64,000 bases of DNA from DASUPK01 sp963831605 (GTDB lineage Bacteria; Actinomycetota; Thermoleophilia; Solirubrobacterales; 70-9), in NCBI GenBank assembly GCA_963831605.1, contig CAWHQR010000005.1, positions 124,001 to 188,000 on the forward strand. Direction: 5' to 3'. The position numbers and the translations under genes were made by a program. Positions 23,230 through 31,470 of the stretch are shown in pieces (within the stretch, counting starts at the first letter, position 1; each line of letters begins with the position of its first letter). The notes beneath the pieces were generated by a model. The model was not told the DNA's origin. It made no database searches and saw only the letters and a list, made by a program, of their open reading frames with translations.

Positions 23230-24300
23230 CTAGGCCGATTGCGCCGCGATGGCGGGGGCGCAGGTGGCGAACTCCTGGCCGCTCGGCATATCCCGGCGAA
23301 GCATCCAGAAGGCGATCCCACCCACGATCAGCGGTAGCCAGAAGAGGATGATCCGGTAGGCGAGGACCGCCGCTGCCGTGGCCGCGGCTGGGGCGCCGTA
23401 GACGATCAGCGCTCCGATCAGCCCGAGGTCGATCCCGCCGATCCCCCCCGGGAGCGGGAGCGCACCGCCGAGCTGGCCGATCAGATAGCCCATCAGGATC
23501 ACCGTCAGCGGCGGCGATGCGCCGAAGGCGTGGTAGGTGGCCCAGAGAACGAGGTTGTCGAAGGCCCAGTAGCCGATCGCCCCGGCGATCACGGCGGGGT
23601 GTCGCCGGTGGAGGATCTTGCCGGCCTCACCGGTGCCGTCGATGAGGGCCCGCCTCGTCGCGCTCCACCATCGGGTCAGCCTGGGATCGTCCGGCTCAGC
23701 GCGGGCGCCCGGACCGAAGCGCGGCAACACGGCGACCAGTCCGATCGAGGCGGCGGCGAGGAAGGCCGGCAGGGCGGTCAGCCAGAGCGAGAGGTGGGGG
23801 CCGAGCAGGCCGATCGCGAGCGCGAATCCCAGGATCGCGACGGCGGCGAAATTCGCCCCGCTCTTGATCATGAAGAACGCGACCGAGCGCCGGGCGATTC
23901 GCTCACCGCCCATGCCGCCACGGTTGAGCACCCACGCGCCGAGGACCAGGCCGCCTGCGCCGCTCGCGGGAACGATCGAGCCCATCGCGAGCTCGGTCCC
24001 GCCGATCTGCCAGCTCCGGTTCCAGTTCAGGCCGGTGCAGAAGATCGGGCCGAACATGATCAGATACGAGACGAAGGAGAGCCCCTCCAGCGCGACGGCG
24101 AGCACCAGCCAGCCGGGATTCGCCTTCACCAGCAGGTCGCGGACGTCGCCAAGGCCCGGGGCCAGGAGGAAGACCGCCACCAGCAGCCCGAGCGCGACGA
24201 GCGCCTGCAGTACGCGCTTCCGCAGGTTGCGCGATTGGAATTCCTGGGGCAGATCCTCCTGCTGAGGCGTCAGATAGACGACCTGGGACTCGTCGACCAT
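23230..24300 (-). CDS. Lysylphosphatidylglycerol synthase-type transmembrane protein (flippase-like, UPF0104)
   Basis: A 356-residue membrane protein with about eight helices, the first near 29-49. The pattern RRSVAFFMIKSGANFAAV, and PLPGGIGGIDLGLIGALIVYG near the C-terminus, match the AglD/MprF N-terminal family. These proteins are thought to move lipids across the membrane. It lacks the soluble aminoacyl-transfer domain of MprF. Next to a GT-C-like protein, a role in providing or flipping a glycolipid is plausible. It is divergent from the gene at 24375. Confidence 0.8.
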   Translation of the reverse strand: MVDESQVVYLTPQQEDLPQEFQSRNLRKRVLQALVALGLLVAVFLLAPGLGDVRDLLVKANPGWLVLAVALEGLSFVSYLIMFGPIFCTGLNWNRSWQIGGTELAMGSIVPASGAGGLVLGAWVLNRGGMGGERIARRSVAFFMIKSGANFAAVAILGFALAIGLLGPHLSLWLTALPAFLAAASIGLVAVLPRFGPGARAEPDDPRLTRWWSATRRALIDGTGEAGKILHRRHPAVIAGAIGYWAFDNLVLWATYHAFGASPPLTVILMGYLIGQLGGALPLPGGIGGIDLGLIGALIVYGAPAAATAAAVLAYRIILFWLPLIVGGIAFWMLRRDMPSGQEFATCAPAIAAQSA

Positions 24301-24374
24301 TCCGTAAGCATCGCGGAGAGACGATCCCTGCAGTCGCGCGCCTCCTTAGGTGCCGATCAACCTCGCATGGGAGG

Positions 24375-25535
24375 ATGAACACTGGCGGGATGCAACAGAC
24401 GCAGGAGAAACCAGTCACGGAAGTCCGGCTCGCGGAGCTGCTGGCTGACGCCGGCGAGTTCTTCGAGGACTATCTCTGGGAGTCTGACCGCGCCGGAGCA
24501 GCGCGAGCGGTGCTTGACGGCCATGGCCTCGATGAGGAGGTGATCCGCCGTTTCGGCGTGGGTTACGCGCCGGTCGGCCCGGACGAGCTCATGTCGCATC
24601 TGCGCGAGCAGGGCTATTCGACTGAGGAGATCGTCGCGTCGGGGCTGGCCCGCCTCTCCGGGCGTGGCCGGGTGCACGCCTTCTTCCGCTCGCGAATCAC
24701 GTTCCCGGTCCGAGACCGCGACGGCCACGTCCTGGGCTTCGCCGGGCTCGGCACGCACCTCGGCCCTTCATGGCCGATGTGGGTCGTCTCCCCCGACGTC
24801 GGTCTCTATCAGCGCTCCGAGGCCGTCTTCGGCCTTGACCTCGCAGCGAAGCGGATCGCATCCAGCAAGACGGCGGTCGTGGTCGGCGGGTGCATCGAGG
24901 TTCTGCAGGCGCACCAGGACGGACGGCCCAACGCGGTCACGGTCCACACCGGCGGAGTCACGCCTGAGCAGATCGAGTCGATGGCGGCCGGGGTCCGCGG
25001 CGGCGAGAGCGTCATGGATCTCGACCTGGATGGAATCGGGCTGGAGCCCGAGTTCGATCCGCGCGAACTGGCGACGGCGAGCCTCCCGACGCCCGTGCTT
25101 GACTGGGAGCCGCCGGCGCATCTGGAGCTCAAGCGGATGCTCCTGGTGGCGGGGACGGCCATCGTCGGCATCAACACCTTCACCGGGGCGCCGCTGTTGG
25201 CGATCTGGGTCGGCTCCCGGGCGCAGGGAGGGAGGGTGCTGAGCCTGCGCGGGGTGGTGACGGTGCTCGTCGTTCTCGCCGTCCTGGAGTTCATCCTCGG
25301 CCTCGCCCTGACCTGGCTGAGCCGGACGTATGACCGGGTCACCGGGCGGCCGAGGTTCGCCGGGGAGACCTCGCCGTGGCAGCGCGCCAAGCGAGGCGAC
25401 CGGGTTCAGGACATCAGGTCGAGGTTCGGTATGAGCGCGCCCGAGCGGGTGGTCGCGGCGTGCGTCGTGCTCGGCGTGCTGGTCTTCGAGCTCTGGTTCT
25501 TCTTCCTCGCCGGCTCGTCACTGCCGCATCAGTGA
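24375..25535 (+). CDS. Membrane-anchored protein derived from a DnaG primase core, catalytic Glu lost
   Basis: A 386-residue protein. Residues 26-160 follow the DnaG catalytic-core N-terminal domain: FFEDYLWESDRAGAARAVLDG, EEVIRRFGVGYAP, HAFFRSRITFPVRDRDGHVLGFAG, and VGLYQRSEAVFGLDLA. A TOPRIM-like segment follows (166-222), but the catalytic Glu of the usual VEGYxD motif is replaced (VVVGGCIEV, 168-176); a DxD-like run, DLDLDG, remains at 215-220. No zinc-binding domain or helicase-binding domain is present. Instead three hydrophobic segments lie at about 255-279, 293-316 and 358-380. It cannot be a normal primase; a membrane-linked nucleotide- or nucleic-acid-binding role is possible. GGGAGG touches the first ATG; ATG at 24390 is an alternative start. 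Confidence 0.72.
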   Translation: MNTGGMQQTQEKPVTEVRLAELLADAGEFFEDYLWESDRAGAARAVLDGHGLDEEVIRRFGVGYAPVGPDELMSHLREQGYSTEEIVASGLARLSGRGRVHAFFRSRITFPVRDRDGHVLGFAGLGTHLGPSWPMWVVSPDVGLYQRSEAVFGLDLAAKRIASSKTAVVVGGCIEVLQAHQDGRPNAVTVHTGGVTPEQIESMAAGVRGGESVMDLDLDGIGLEPEFDPRELATASLPTPVLDWEPPAHLELKRMLLVAGTAIVGINTFTGAPLLAIWVGSRAQGGRVLSLRGVVTVLVVLAVLEFILGLALTWLSRTYDRVTGRPRFAGETSPWQRAKRGDRVQDIRSRFGMSAPERVVAACVVLGVLVFELWFFFLAGSSLPHQ

Positions 25536-25539
25536 AGAA

Positions 25540-25613
<74 letters not shown>

Positions 25614-25628
25614 GAGGGCCATTGGAGG

Positions 25629-25715
25629 CTAGCCGCTCGTCAGCGAAACGTTCGTCGCGACCGGGCCCTTCGGGCCCTCCTCGGACTCGTAGCTGACCTT
25701 CGCACCATCGTCGAG
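25629..25715 (-). pseudogene. Remnant of a cold-shock (CspA-type) gene
   Basis: On the minus strand, 16 bases upstream of tRNA-Asp, 28 codons read LDDGAKVSYESEEGPKG then PVATNVSLTSG and stop. This is the C-terminal third of a cold-shock protein, matching the usual GxxLxxGxKVxFE..EGPKGPxAxNV end. Upstream the homology stops abruptly after the Leu; there is no start codon, no RNP1/RNP2 motif and no ribosome site. It looks like a truncated gene rather than a functional peptide. Confidence 0.7.
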
Positions 25716-25783
25716 CCCTAGATGGCGCGAGAACCTAACGAACCCGCCAGCGACATGCCCACGCGGCGACTAGGGTGGCCGCC

Positions 25784-26623
25784 ATGAGACTCGTGACCTA
25801 CGCGGCGGACGGTGCCGGCAGGGCCGGCGTCCAAACCGAGGCGGGGGTGATCGACGCGGCCGCGGTGCTCGGCGTCGAGTCCATCACCGTGCGCGAGCTG
25901 ATCGAAGCGGATCGCGTGGGGGAACTGGCCGAGGGGGTCGGGGCAGGTGGTCTGGCACCGGTTCCCGATCCGGTTCTGCTCCCACCGCTGCCGGACCCGG
26001 ACAAGATCATCTGCATCGGGCTCAACTACCGCTCGCACGCCGCCGAGGCCGGAATCGACCCACCCGAGCAGCCGACCTTCTTCGCCAAGTTCCGTAACGC
26101 ACTCGCGCCGGCCGGGGCGACGGTCGAGCTTCCGGCGGCGAGCGAGAAGGTCGACTACGAGGCCGAGGTCGCCTTCGTCGTCGGCAGGCGCTGCAGGGAG
26201 GTCGAGCCCGGGCAGGCGCTCGAGGCGATCGCCGGCTACATGCTCCTCAACGACCTCTCCGCCCGCGACCTCCAGTTCGCGACGCCGCAATGGATGCCGG
26301 GGAAGGTCTTCGACGGCTCCGCCCCATGCGGCCCGGCGCTCGTCACACCGGACGAGGCGGGGGCGCCGGACGAGATCTCCTTCACGCTCGACCTCAACGG
26401 CGAGCGCATGCAGGACGCCTCGACCTCGGATCTGGTCTTCTCCGTGGCCGAGCTGGTGGCGCGCCTCTCCCGCTGGATGACCCTGGAACCCGGCGACATC
26501 GTCTCGACGGGAACTCCCTCCGGGGTCGGCAGCGTGCGCGATCCCCGGGTCTGGCTGAAGCCTGGCGACGAGATCGCGATCACCTCGCCCACGCTGGGCG
26601 AGCTCCGCACGTCGATCGCCTAG
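25784..26623 (+). CDS. Fumarylacetoacetate hydrolase-family protein
   Basis: A 279-residue enzyme of the FAH/2-hydroxyhepta-2,4-diene-1,7-dioate isomerase group. ICIGLNYRSHAAE begins the domain; metal ligands are Glu residues in KVDYEAEVAFVVG and Asp in LLNDLSARDLQ; GKVFDGSAPCGPAL and TGTPSGVG complete the active site. Members cleave or decarboxylate acylpyruvates and related oxoacids, often in aromatic or sugar-acid breakdown. No pathway partner is adjacent, so substrate is open. TAGGGT at 25771-25776 is 7 bases before ATG 25784, implying a leaderless start. Confidence 0.9.
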   Translation: MRLVTYAADGAGRAGVQTEAGVIDAAAVLGVESITVRELIEADRVGELAEGVGAGGLAPVPDPVLLPPLPDPDKIICIGLNYRSHAAEAGIDPPEQPTFFAKFRNALAPAGATVELPAASEKVDYEAEVAFVVGRRCREVEPGQALEAIAGYMLLNDLSARDLQFATPQWMPGKVFDGSAPCGPALVTPDEAGAPDEISFTLDLNGERMQDASTSDLVFSVAELVARLSRWMTLEPGDIVSTGTPSGVGSVRDPRVWLKPGDEIAITSPTLGELRTSIA

Positions 26624-26663
26624 CCGTGCGGCGTGCTTCGACCGCTTCAACAGCGGCCGGTGA

Positions 26664-27050
26664 CTACTCGGAGCGTTCCTCGACGAGCTTTTCGATGCTC
26701 CGATAGACGCCCGGGGCGTCCTTCTTCAGCCGCTTCACCTCGAAGTGCCCGAGGCTGATCAGCCTGAGCCGGGAGGTGGCGGTGACCGTCGCGCTGCGCA
26801 TCGAGTCATCGAGCATCCCCGCCTCGCCGAAGACGTCGCCCTGCCCCAGGTCCGCGATCTTCTCGCCGTCCCGGGTCACCTCCGCAGTGCCCTCCTCGAT
26901 CGCGAGCAGCTCGCGGGAGAAGCCACCCTCCTCCAGGATCACCTCTCCCTCCGGGACCTCCTTCGACTGCGCGAAGACCGCGACCTGCCTGAGGTCCTCG
27001 TCGGAGGCGTCCGAGAAGAGCGGAATGCGCTTCAGCTGAGTTGCGTCCAT
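26664..27050 (-). CDS. Stand-alone cyclic nucleotide-binding domain protein
   Basis: A 128-residue protein consisting only of a CRP-type cNMP-binding fold: MDATQLKRIPLFSDASDEDLRQVA, EGEVILEEGGFSRELLAIEEG and DLGQGDVFGEAGMLDDSMRSATVTA. The phosphate-binding cassette reads FGEAGMLDDSMRSA, with Glu and Arg positioned as in cAMP binders (consensus FGE.AL....R.A), though the cassette is not exact. There is no DNA-binding or kinase domain, so it probably works through a partner or as a decoy sensor. TACGGT lies 6 bases before the ATG. The gene is divergent from 27124. Confidence 0.85.
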   Translation of the reverse strand: MDATQLKRIPLFSDASDEDLRQVAVFAQSKEVPEGEVILEEGGFSRELLAIEEGTAEVTRDGEKIADLGQGDVFGEAGMLDDSMRSATVTATSRLRLISLGHFEVKRLKKDAPGVYRSIEKLVEERSE

Positions 27051-27123
27051 ATTGCGACCGTATCCCAAAGCCGCTCGGATAGAGTGCCCCGTCCACCACA
27101 GACCACGGGGAGAGGAGCATCAG

Positions 27124-27495
27124 ATGGGATTGATGGACAACATCAAGAAGGCCCAGGAGCAGGCTCAGCAAGGGATGCAGGGGGGAGCTGGCCAGATGAG
27201 CCCCTCGGCCGGCGACGTCGAGTACGCCAACCTGGCGATGAAGTTGAACCAGAACGGCGTGCCCGGCACGGCCACGATCAACTCGGTCACCGAGTCCGGC
27301 GAGGGGTCCGATCCGGTCAACAAGGCCTACGACATCGCCGTCAGCGTCGAGCTCGAGAGCGGCCAGAGCTACGACACGACCGTCCACCAGTACCTGACCC
27401 AGGACGCCCTCAACGCTTACCAGCCCGGCAAGAAGTTCGAGATCAAGGCGGACCCGGACGACACGACCAAGGTCATGCTCTACGGGGAGGCGTAG
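27124..27495 (+). CDS. Small conserved-looking protein of unknown function
   Basis: A 123-residue cytosolic protein preceded by a strong ribosome site (GGGAGAGGAG). An amphipathic, Gln-rich start (DNIKKAQEQAQQGMQGGAGQ) is followed by a compact domain with alternating beta strands: GVPGTATINSVTESGEG, YDIAVSVELESGQSYDTTV, and GKKFEIKADPDDTTKVML. The domain's pattern of a short beta-barrel with PGKKFEIKADPDD is reminiscent of proteins carrying C-terminal short linear domains in actinobacteria, but I cannot name it. The FtsH-like gene follows 65 bases downstream on the same strand, so they may be co-expressed. Confidence 0.7.
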   Translation: MGLMDNIKKAQEQAQQGMQGGAGQMSPSAGDVEYANLAMKLNQNGVPGTATINSVTESGEGSDPVNKAYDIAVSVELESGQSYDTTVHQYLTQDALNAYQPGKKFEIKADPDDTTKVMLYGEA

Positions 27496-27560
27496 CCCCG
27501 GAAGCAAGATCAGCTTCAGGCACGGGGCTCGCCTGCCGATAGGTTGGGTGGACGCCCCAA

Positions 27561-29174
27561 ATGCCCCTGCTCGCATCGATCCCTGACTTCTTCTTCACGT
27601 GGTACCCGGTCTTCGGCGTGGCCTTCTCGGCCGGGATCCTGACCGTCTTCATCATCCTGCTGCGGAGCACGATGGGGTCGACTCGCCCGGAGACGATCAA
27701 GGCGAGCTCCATCGCGCCCGTGCTCTGGGACGAGGTGCAGGGGGTCGATGCCGCCAAGGAGGAATTGGTGGACGTCGCGGAATGGCTCAAGGACCCGAAG
27801 CGCTTCGAGGCGCTCGGCGCGCGGGCACCTCGAGGCGTGCTGCTCTACGGACCCCCCGGCACCGGCAAGACGATGCTGGCCCGCGCCGTCGCCGCGCATG
27901 CCGGGGTTGACTTCTTCGCGGCCTCCGGCTCGAGCTTCGTCGAGATGTTCGTCGGACGCGGCGCTGCGCGGATCCGGCGTCTCTTCAAGGAGGCGCGCAG
28001 CTCCGGGCGCGCCGTCATCTTCATCGACGAGCTCGATGCCGTCGGCGGCCACCGCAGCTCCGGCGGCGGTGACGGCGGGACGTCCGAGCGCGAGCAGGCC
28101 CTGAACCAGCTGCTCGTCGAGCTGGACGGCTTCGAGCGGGACCCCGGCACCGTGATCGTCCTCGCCGCGTCGAACCAGATCGAGAAGCTCGACAAGGCGC
28201 TCCTGCGCCCAGGGCGCTTCGACCGGCAGGTCCTGGTGGCGCCACCGGATCGCGACGGGCGCGAGGCGATCCTGCGCTCGCACGGCAGGGACAAGGTGCT
28301 CGCGGACACGATCGACCTCACCGACGTCGCTCGCAAGACGACTGGTCTGACGGGTGCGCAGCTTGCCAACGCGCTGAACGAGGCGGCGATCATCGCCGGC
28401 CGCGCCGGGCAGATGGCGATCCAGCGCGAGGACCTGGACGAGGCCCTGCTCCGCCAGTCCGTCGGCTCGCAGCAGTCCCGCCGCCTGACCGAGGGCGAGC
28501 GGCGAATCGTCGCCTACCACGAGGCTGGGCATGCGCTCTCTCGCCGTCTCTGTGGCCTGGACCCGCCAGAGATCCTCAGCATCGTTCCCCGCGGACCGGC
28601 CCTCGGCTTCGTCGCACACTCGCCGAGCGAGGACCGGTACCTGCGCTCGCGCAAGCAGCTCATGGACGAGATCGTGATCCTGCTCGGCGGCCGCGCCGCC
28701 GAGGAGGAGGTCTTCGACGAGGCCTACTCCGGTGCCGCGGACGACCTGGCCCGCGTACAGAAGATCTGCGTGCAGATGGTCACTGAGTTCGGCATGACCA
28801 TTTCGCACGGTCCACCCGAGAGCGCACCGCTGGCTCAGCCGACAGGCGACTACGCGATCTCGGATCGAACCCGGCAGGACGTCGACCGGAACGCGCAGGA
28901 GCTCGCGCACATGGCCTACGCGCGAGCGCGCCAGCTGATGAAGGTCAACCGGCGCTGTCTCGAGGACCTGGCGAGCAACGCCCTCGAGCACGAGACGCTC
29001 ACCCGGGAGGATCTCGACGAGATCTTCAACGCGCACGATCTGCGCCGCACCTTCCTGCCCGAGGACGTCCAGTCCGAGGCGAAGAAGCTGATCGCCCGCG
29101 ACCGGTCTCGCTCAACCGGCGCCCTGATGCCGCAGCACATCAGGGGCGACGACCCCGAGAAGCCAGCCGAGTAG
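27561..29174 (+). CDS. Short FtsH-like AAA+ zinc metalloprotease
   Basis: A 537-residue protein. A single hydrophobic segment (about 15-35) is followed directly by the AAA+ domain: Walker A GPPGTGKT (97-104), pore motif FVEMFVG, Walker B IFIDELDA (153-160) and arginine-finger region RPGRFDRQ. The protease domain carries HEAGH (320-324) and the third-ligand region SGAADDL. FtsH degrades membrane and unfolded proteins. Standard FtsH has two membrane helices flanking a periplasmic domain and 610-700 residues; here the N-terminal helix and that domain are missing, which changes membrane topology. The ATG at 27561 has no clear ribosome site. Confidence 0.88.
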   Translation: MPLLASIPDFFFTWYPVFGVAFSAGILTVFIILLRSTMGSTRPETIKASSIAPVLWDEVQGVDAAKEELVDVAEWLKDPKRFEALGARAPRGVLLYGPPGTGKTMLARAVAAHAGVDFFAASGSSFVEMFVGRGAARIRRLFKEARSSGRAVIFIDELDAVGGHRSSGGGDGGTSEREQALNQLLVELDGFERDPGTVIVLAASNQIEKLDKALLRPGRFDRQVLVAPPDRDGREAILRSHGRDKVLADTIDLTDVARKTTGLTGAQLANALNEAAIIAGRAGQMAIQREDLDEALLRQSVGSQQSRRLTEGERRIVAYHEAGHALSRRLCGLDPPEILSIVPRGPALGFVAHSPSEDRYLRSRKQLMDEIVILLGGRAAEEEVFDEAYSGAADDLARVQKICVQMVTEFGMTISHGPPESAPLAQPTGDYAISDRTRQDVDRNAQELAHMAYARARQLMKVNRRCLEDLASNALEHETLTREDLDEIFNAHDLRRTFLPEDVQSEAKKLIARDRSRSTGALMPQHIRGDDPEKPAE

Positions 29175-29281
29175 GCGGCTCTAGGCGGGGCGCAGCTCGC
29201 CGCTGGCGACGCCGTGCGCGAAGGGAGTCGAGGCTGGCAAGGCTCGGAACTTCTATCGCAGACCGCCCCCTGGCCCGCCGC

Positions 29282-29297
29282 CGCCGGCAAGCCGGCG
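29282..29297. other. Short GC-rich hairpin downstream of the FtsH-like gene
   Basis: CGCCGGC-AA-GCCGGCG is a perfect inverted repeat about 110 bases after the ftsH-like stop and 50 bases past the end of the small membrane-protein gene, facing it. It may act as a terminator for either; there is no T-run. The rest of 29175-29348 shows no gene. Confidence 0.35.
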
Positions 29298-29348
29298 ACA
29301 GCGGGTCCGGGCACGGGTCCCGACTCCAAGGTTCGGAGGCTGGGGTGG

Positions 29349-29489
29349 TCAGATGGTGCGCGTACGGCCACGTCCCATGAAGAAGATCAGGAGCGCGACT
29401 ATCGCCAGCGCAAACAGCACGGGATGGATGATGGCCCCGCCCGCAATGGCGATGATCAACAGGACGACACCTGCAATTAGCCACAACAT
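29349..29489 (-). CDS. Very small hydrophobic membrane protein (Lmo0937-like)
   Basis: A 46-residue protein on the minus strand: it starts MLWLIAGVVLLIIAIAGG, continues with a second hydrophobic stretch and ends GRGRTRTI. This is the two-segment layout of the Lmo0937/DUF5670 family of tiny membrane proteins. The ATG at 29489 is chosen because GGAGG is 8 bases before it; an ATG two codons earlier (29495) is too close to the ribosome site. Function is unknown in the family; related proteins are often stress-induced. It would be missed by length filters. Confidence 0.7.
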   Translation of the reverse strand: MLWLIAGVVLLIIAIAGGAIIHPVLFALAIVALLIFFMGRGRTRTI

Positions 29490-29584
29490 GAGCATTCCCT
29501 CCTTCCTTGGACTGACTTACTCGGCGCTCGTATACCCGCGTCGGGGTCGCCAAACCAAGGCAGTGGGAACAGCGGGTTAAGAAG

Positions 29585-29657
29585 TGGGCGGTGCCGGGCT
29601 CGAACCGGCGACCTCTTCGGTGTAAACGAAGCGCTCTCCCAACTGAGCTAACCGCCC
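29585..29657 (-). tRNA. tRNA-Val (TAC)
   Basis: A 73-base cloverleaf on the minus strand: acceptor GGGCGGT/ACCGCCC, discriminator A, D-arm AGCTCAGTTGGGAGAGC, anticodon arm CTTCG-TTTACAC-CGAAG (TAC), T-arm GCCGG-TTCGAGC-CCGGC. No encoded CCA. Confidence 0.95.
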
Positions 29658-29751
29658 CTGGGCACGCCGATTATGACCGGCGCGCGGGCCGCCGGGCGGT
29701 GGTACCGTCGCGCGCCACTAGCGGCTGCCCCCGCGGGATACTGAGCGATGG

Positions 29752-30183
29752 ATGGCCAGCAAGAACGTCCAGATCGTCCAGGCCTATTTCGAGCACCTCG
29801 ATCAGATCTTGGCCCAGTACTGGATTGACCCGGTGCCGATCAGCGAATCTCCGCTCGTTGACAAAGCCTTCGCCGGGGTGTCTTCTGACGCCGAGTGGAA
29901 GCCCCCGTTCATGAGAGAAGCCGTTCGCGGAAAGGATGCATGGCTGGCACTGGTCACCGGATGGCTGGAAGCTGCCGACGATTGGCGGATCTCCGTCGAA
30001 GACGTCTCGGATCTCGGTGACGAGCAGGTCCTCTGCGTCTCGCAGAACGCGATCCACGGAAAGGACAGCGGCGCTGCGGTGCACCAGCGCATCTTCACGG
30101 TCGTCACCGTTCAGGACGCTCAGATCGTGCTGATCAGGGACTTCACGGAGCGGCAGGAGGCGATTGCCGCGGCGTCAGGCTGA
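29752..30183 (+). CDS. SnoaL/NTF2-like protein
   Basis: A 143-residue single-domain protein. The order helix (NVQIVQAYFEHLDQILAQYW), strand, charged strand (WRISVEDVSDLGDEQVLCVSQ) and terminal strands (RIFTVVTVQDAQIVLIRDF) fits the NTF2-like cone fold, in which ketosteroid isomerases, SnoaL and many binding proteins fall. The ending VLIRDFTERQEAI is typical of SnoaL-like proteins. No catalytic Asp/His pair can be fixed. It is a single gene placed between tRNA-Val and the ATP-grasp gene, with no clear operon partners. Confidence 0.7.
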   Translation: MASKNVQIVQAYFEHLDQILAQYWIDPVPISESPLVDKAFAGVSSDAEWKPPFMREAVRGKDAWLALVTGWLEAADDWRISVEDVSDLGDEQVLCVSQNAIHGKDSGAAVHQRIFTVVTVQDAQIVLIRDFTERQEAIAAASG

Positions 30184-30273
30184 GGGACTGCGACGGCAAG
30201 CTGGCCCGGTGGCGCACCTTCCCGGACCAGGACTCCGCTCTGGAGGCTGTCGGCCTGTCGTAGGGTCCTGGGC

Positions 30274-31470
30274 ATGAGGATTCTCGTGACCAGCTCGCGG
30301 ATGCCCTTCGCGCTCGACGTGATTCGGAAGCTCGGCGAGGCCGGGCAGGAGGTCTTCGCCTGCGACAGCTACGACGCCTCACCCGGAAGCCACTCCAAGT
30401 ACCTCTCGGGGCATTTCACCACCGCCTCCGCAACCGGTGACCCCGCTCAGTTCGCGTCCGACGTCGAGCGGATCGCCGAGATCAATGAGATCCAGGTCGT
30501 CATCCCGATGTTCGAGGAGGTCTTCTACCTGGCGGCTCAGCACGAGCGGCTCTCAGCGGTGACCAGGCTCTACTCGCCGCCCTTCCGGACCCTCGCCCAG
30601 GTCCACGACAAGGGCACCTTCCAGGAGCTCTGCGACCGGCTCGAGATCCGCACGCCACACACGACCCTCGCCCACAGCCCGGAGGAGCTCGAGCAGGCGA
30701 TCGGGAGCTACCCGCGCTACTTCGCCCGTGCCGCCTTCTCGCGCGGAGGCGTCGGGCTGCTCACCAACACGGGTCCGCTCGCAGGCCATCTCGCGATCGA
30801 CGCCTGCCAGCCGACGGAGGCGAATCCGTGGCTCGTTCAGGAATTCGTCGACGGCCCGATGCACTGCACGTACTCCTGTCTGCACGACGGGAGCGTCGCG
30901 GCCCACATGTCCTACCGGGCGCCGCGACAGTGGGAGCACTCGACCGGGATCCAGTTCCTCTCGGTCAACGCCTCGGACACGCTGCCCACCGTCGAGAAGC
31001 TCGGGAGCGAGCTCGGCTGGGACGGCCAGATGTCCCTCGACTTCATCGAGACCGACGATGGCCTGGTGATGATCGAGTGCAACCCACGGCCGACCGACGG
31101 CGTGCTGCTGATGACCGCCGAGGAGCTCGAGCGGGGCCTGGTCGCGCCGGAGGACGAAACGATCGAAGTGCCGGAGGGCCGGACGTCTCAGCTCGACTTC
31201 GCGGTCTTCGCACAGATCTTCAGGGAGCCGCTGAAGGAGGCGCCGAAGACCATCGAAGACCTGGCGAAAATCCATGGCACCGACCACGGCTGGCGGGACG
31301 CGATGCCGAAGCTGTACTCCTTCCTCGCCCTGGCCAGGTTCGAGAAGCTCAGCATGCGTGAGCGCGAGCAGCTCTTCGTCGCGATGTCCGACGGGATCAC
31401 CTGGGACGGCCAGTCGATCCCGGGCCTGCCGCCCGACGACGCGGCGTATCTCGCCACACTGACCGGGTGA
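30274..31470 (+). CDS. ATP-grasp ligase-like protein
   Basis: A 398-residue protein. A Rossmann-type start (MRILVTSSRMPFALDVIRKLGEAG) precedes an ATP-grasp fold: substrate/ATP-binding strands VQEFVDGPMHCTYSC and the metal-binding pair DFIETDDGLVMIECNPRPTDG, where Glu and Asn hold magnesium. Members join a carboxylate to an amine or thiol through an acylphosphate. The N-terminal similarity is to carbamoyl-phosphate synthase-type and peptide-ligase proteins; substrate unknown. TAGGGT (30261-30266) is 7 bases before ATG, a leaderless-type start. The stop overlaps the next start (TGATG), so it begins a three-gene operon. Confidence 0.83.
   Translation: MRILVTSSRMPFALDVIRKLGEAGQEVFACDSYDASPGSHSKYLSGHFTTASATGDPAQFASDVERIAEINEIQVVIPMFEEVFYLAAQHERLSAVTRLYSPPFRTLAQVHDKGTFQELCDRLEIRTPHTTLAHSPEELEQAIGSYPRYFARAAFSRGGVGLLTNTGPLAGHLAIDACQPTEANPWLVQEFVDGPMHCTYSCLHDGSVAAHMSYRAPRQWEHSTGIQFLSVNASDTLPTVEKLGSELGWDGQMSLDFIETDDGLVMIECNPRPTDGVLLMTAEELERGLVAPEDETIEVPEGRTSQLDFAVFAQIFREPLKEAPKTIEDLAKIHGTDHGWRDAMPKLYSFLALARFEKLSMREREQLFVAMSDGITWDGQSIPGLPPDDAAYLATLTG

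Noticed and set aside
23148..23321. Longer N-terminus for the GT-C-like membrane protein
   Set aside because: It would overlap the flippase-like gene and place Arg/Pro-rich sequence before a clear signal peptide.
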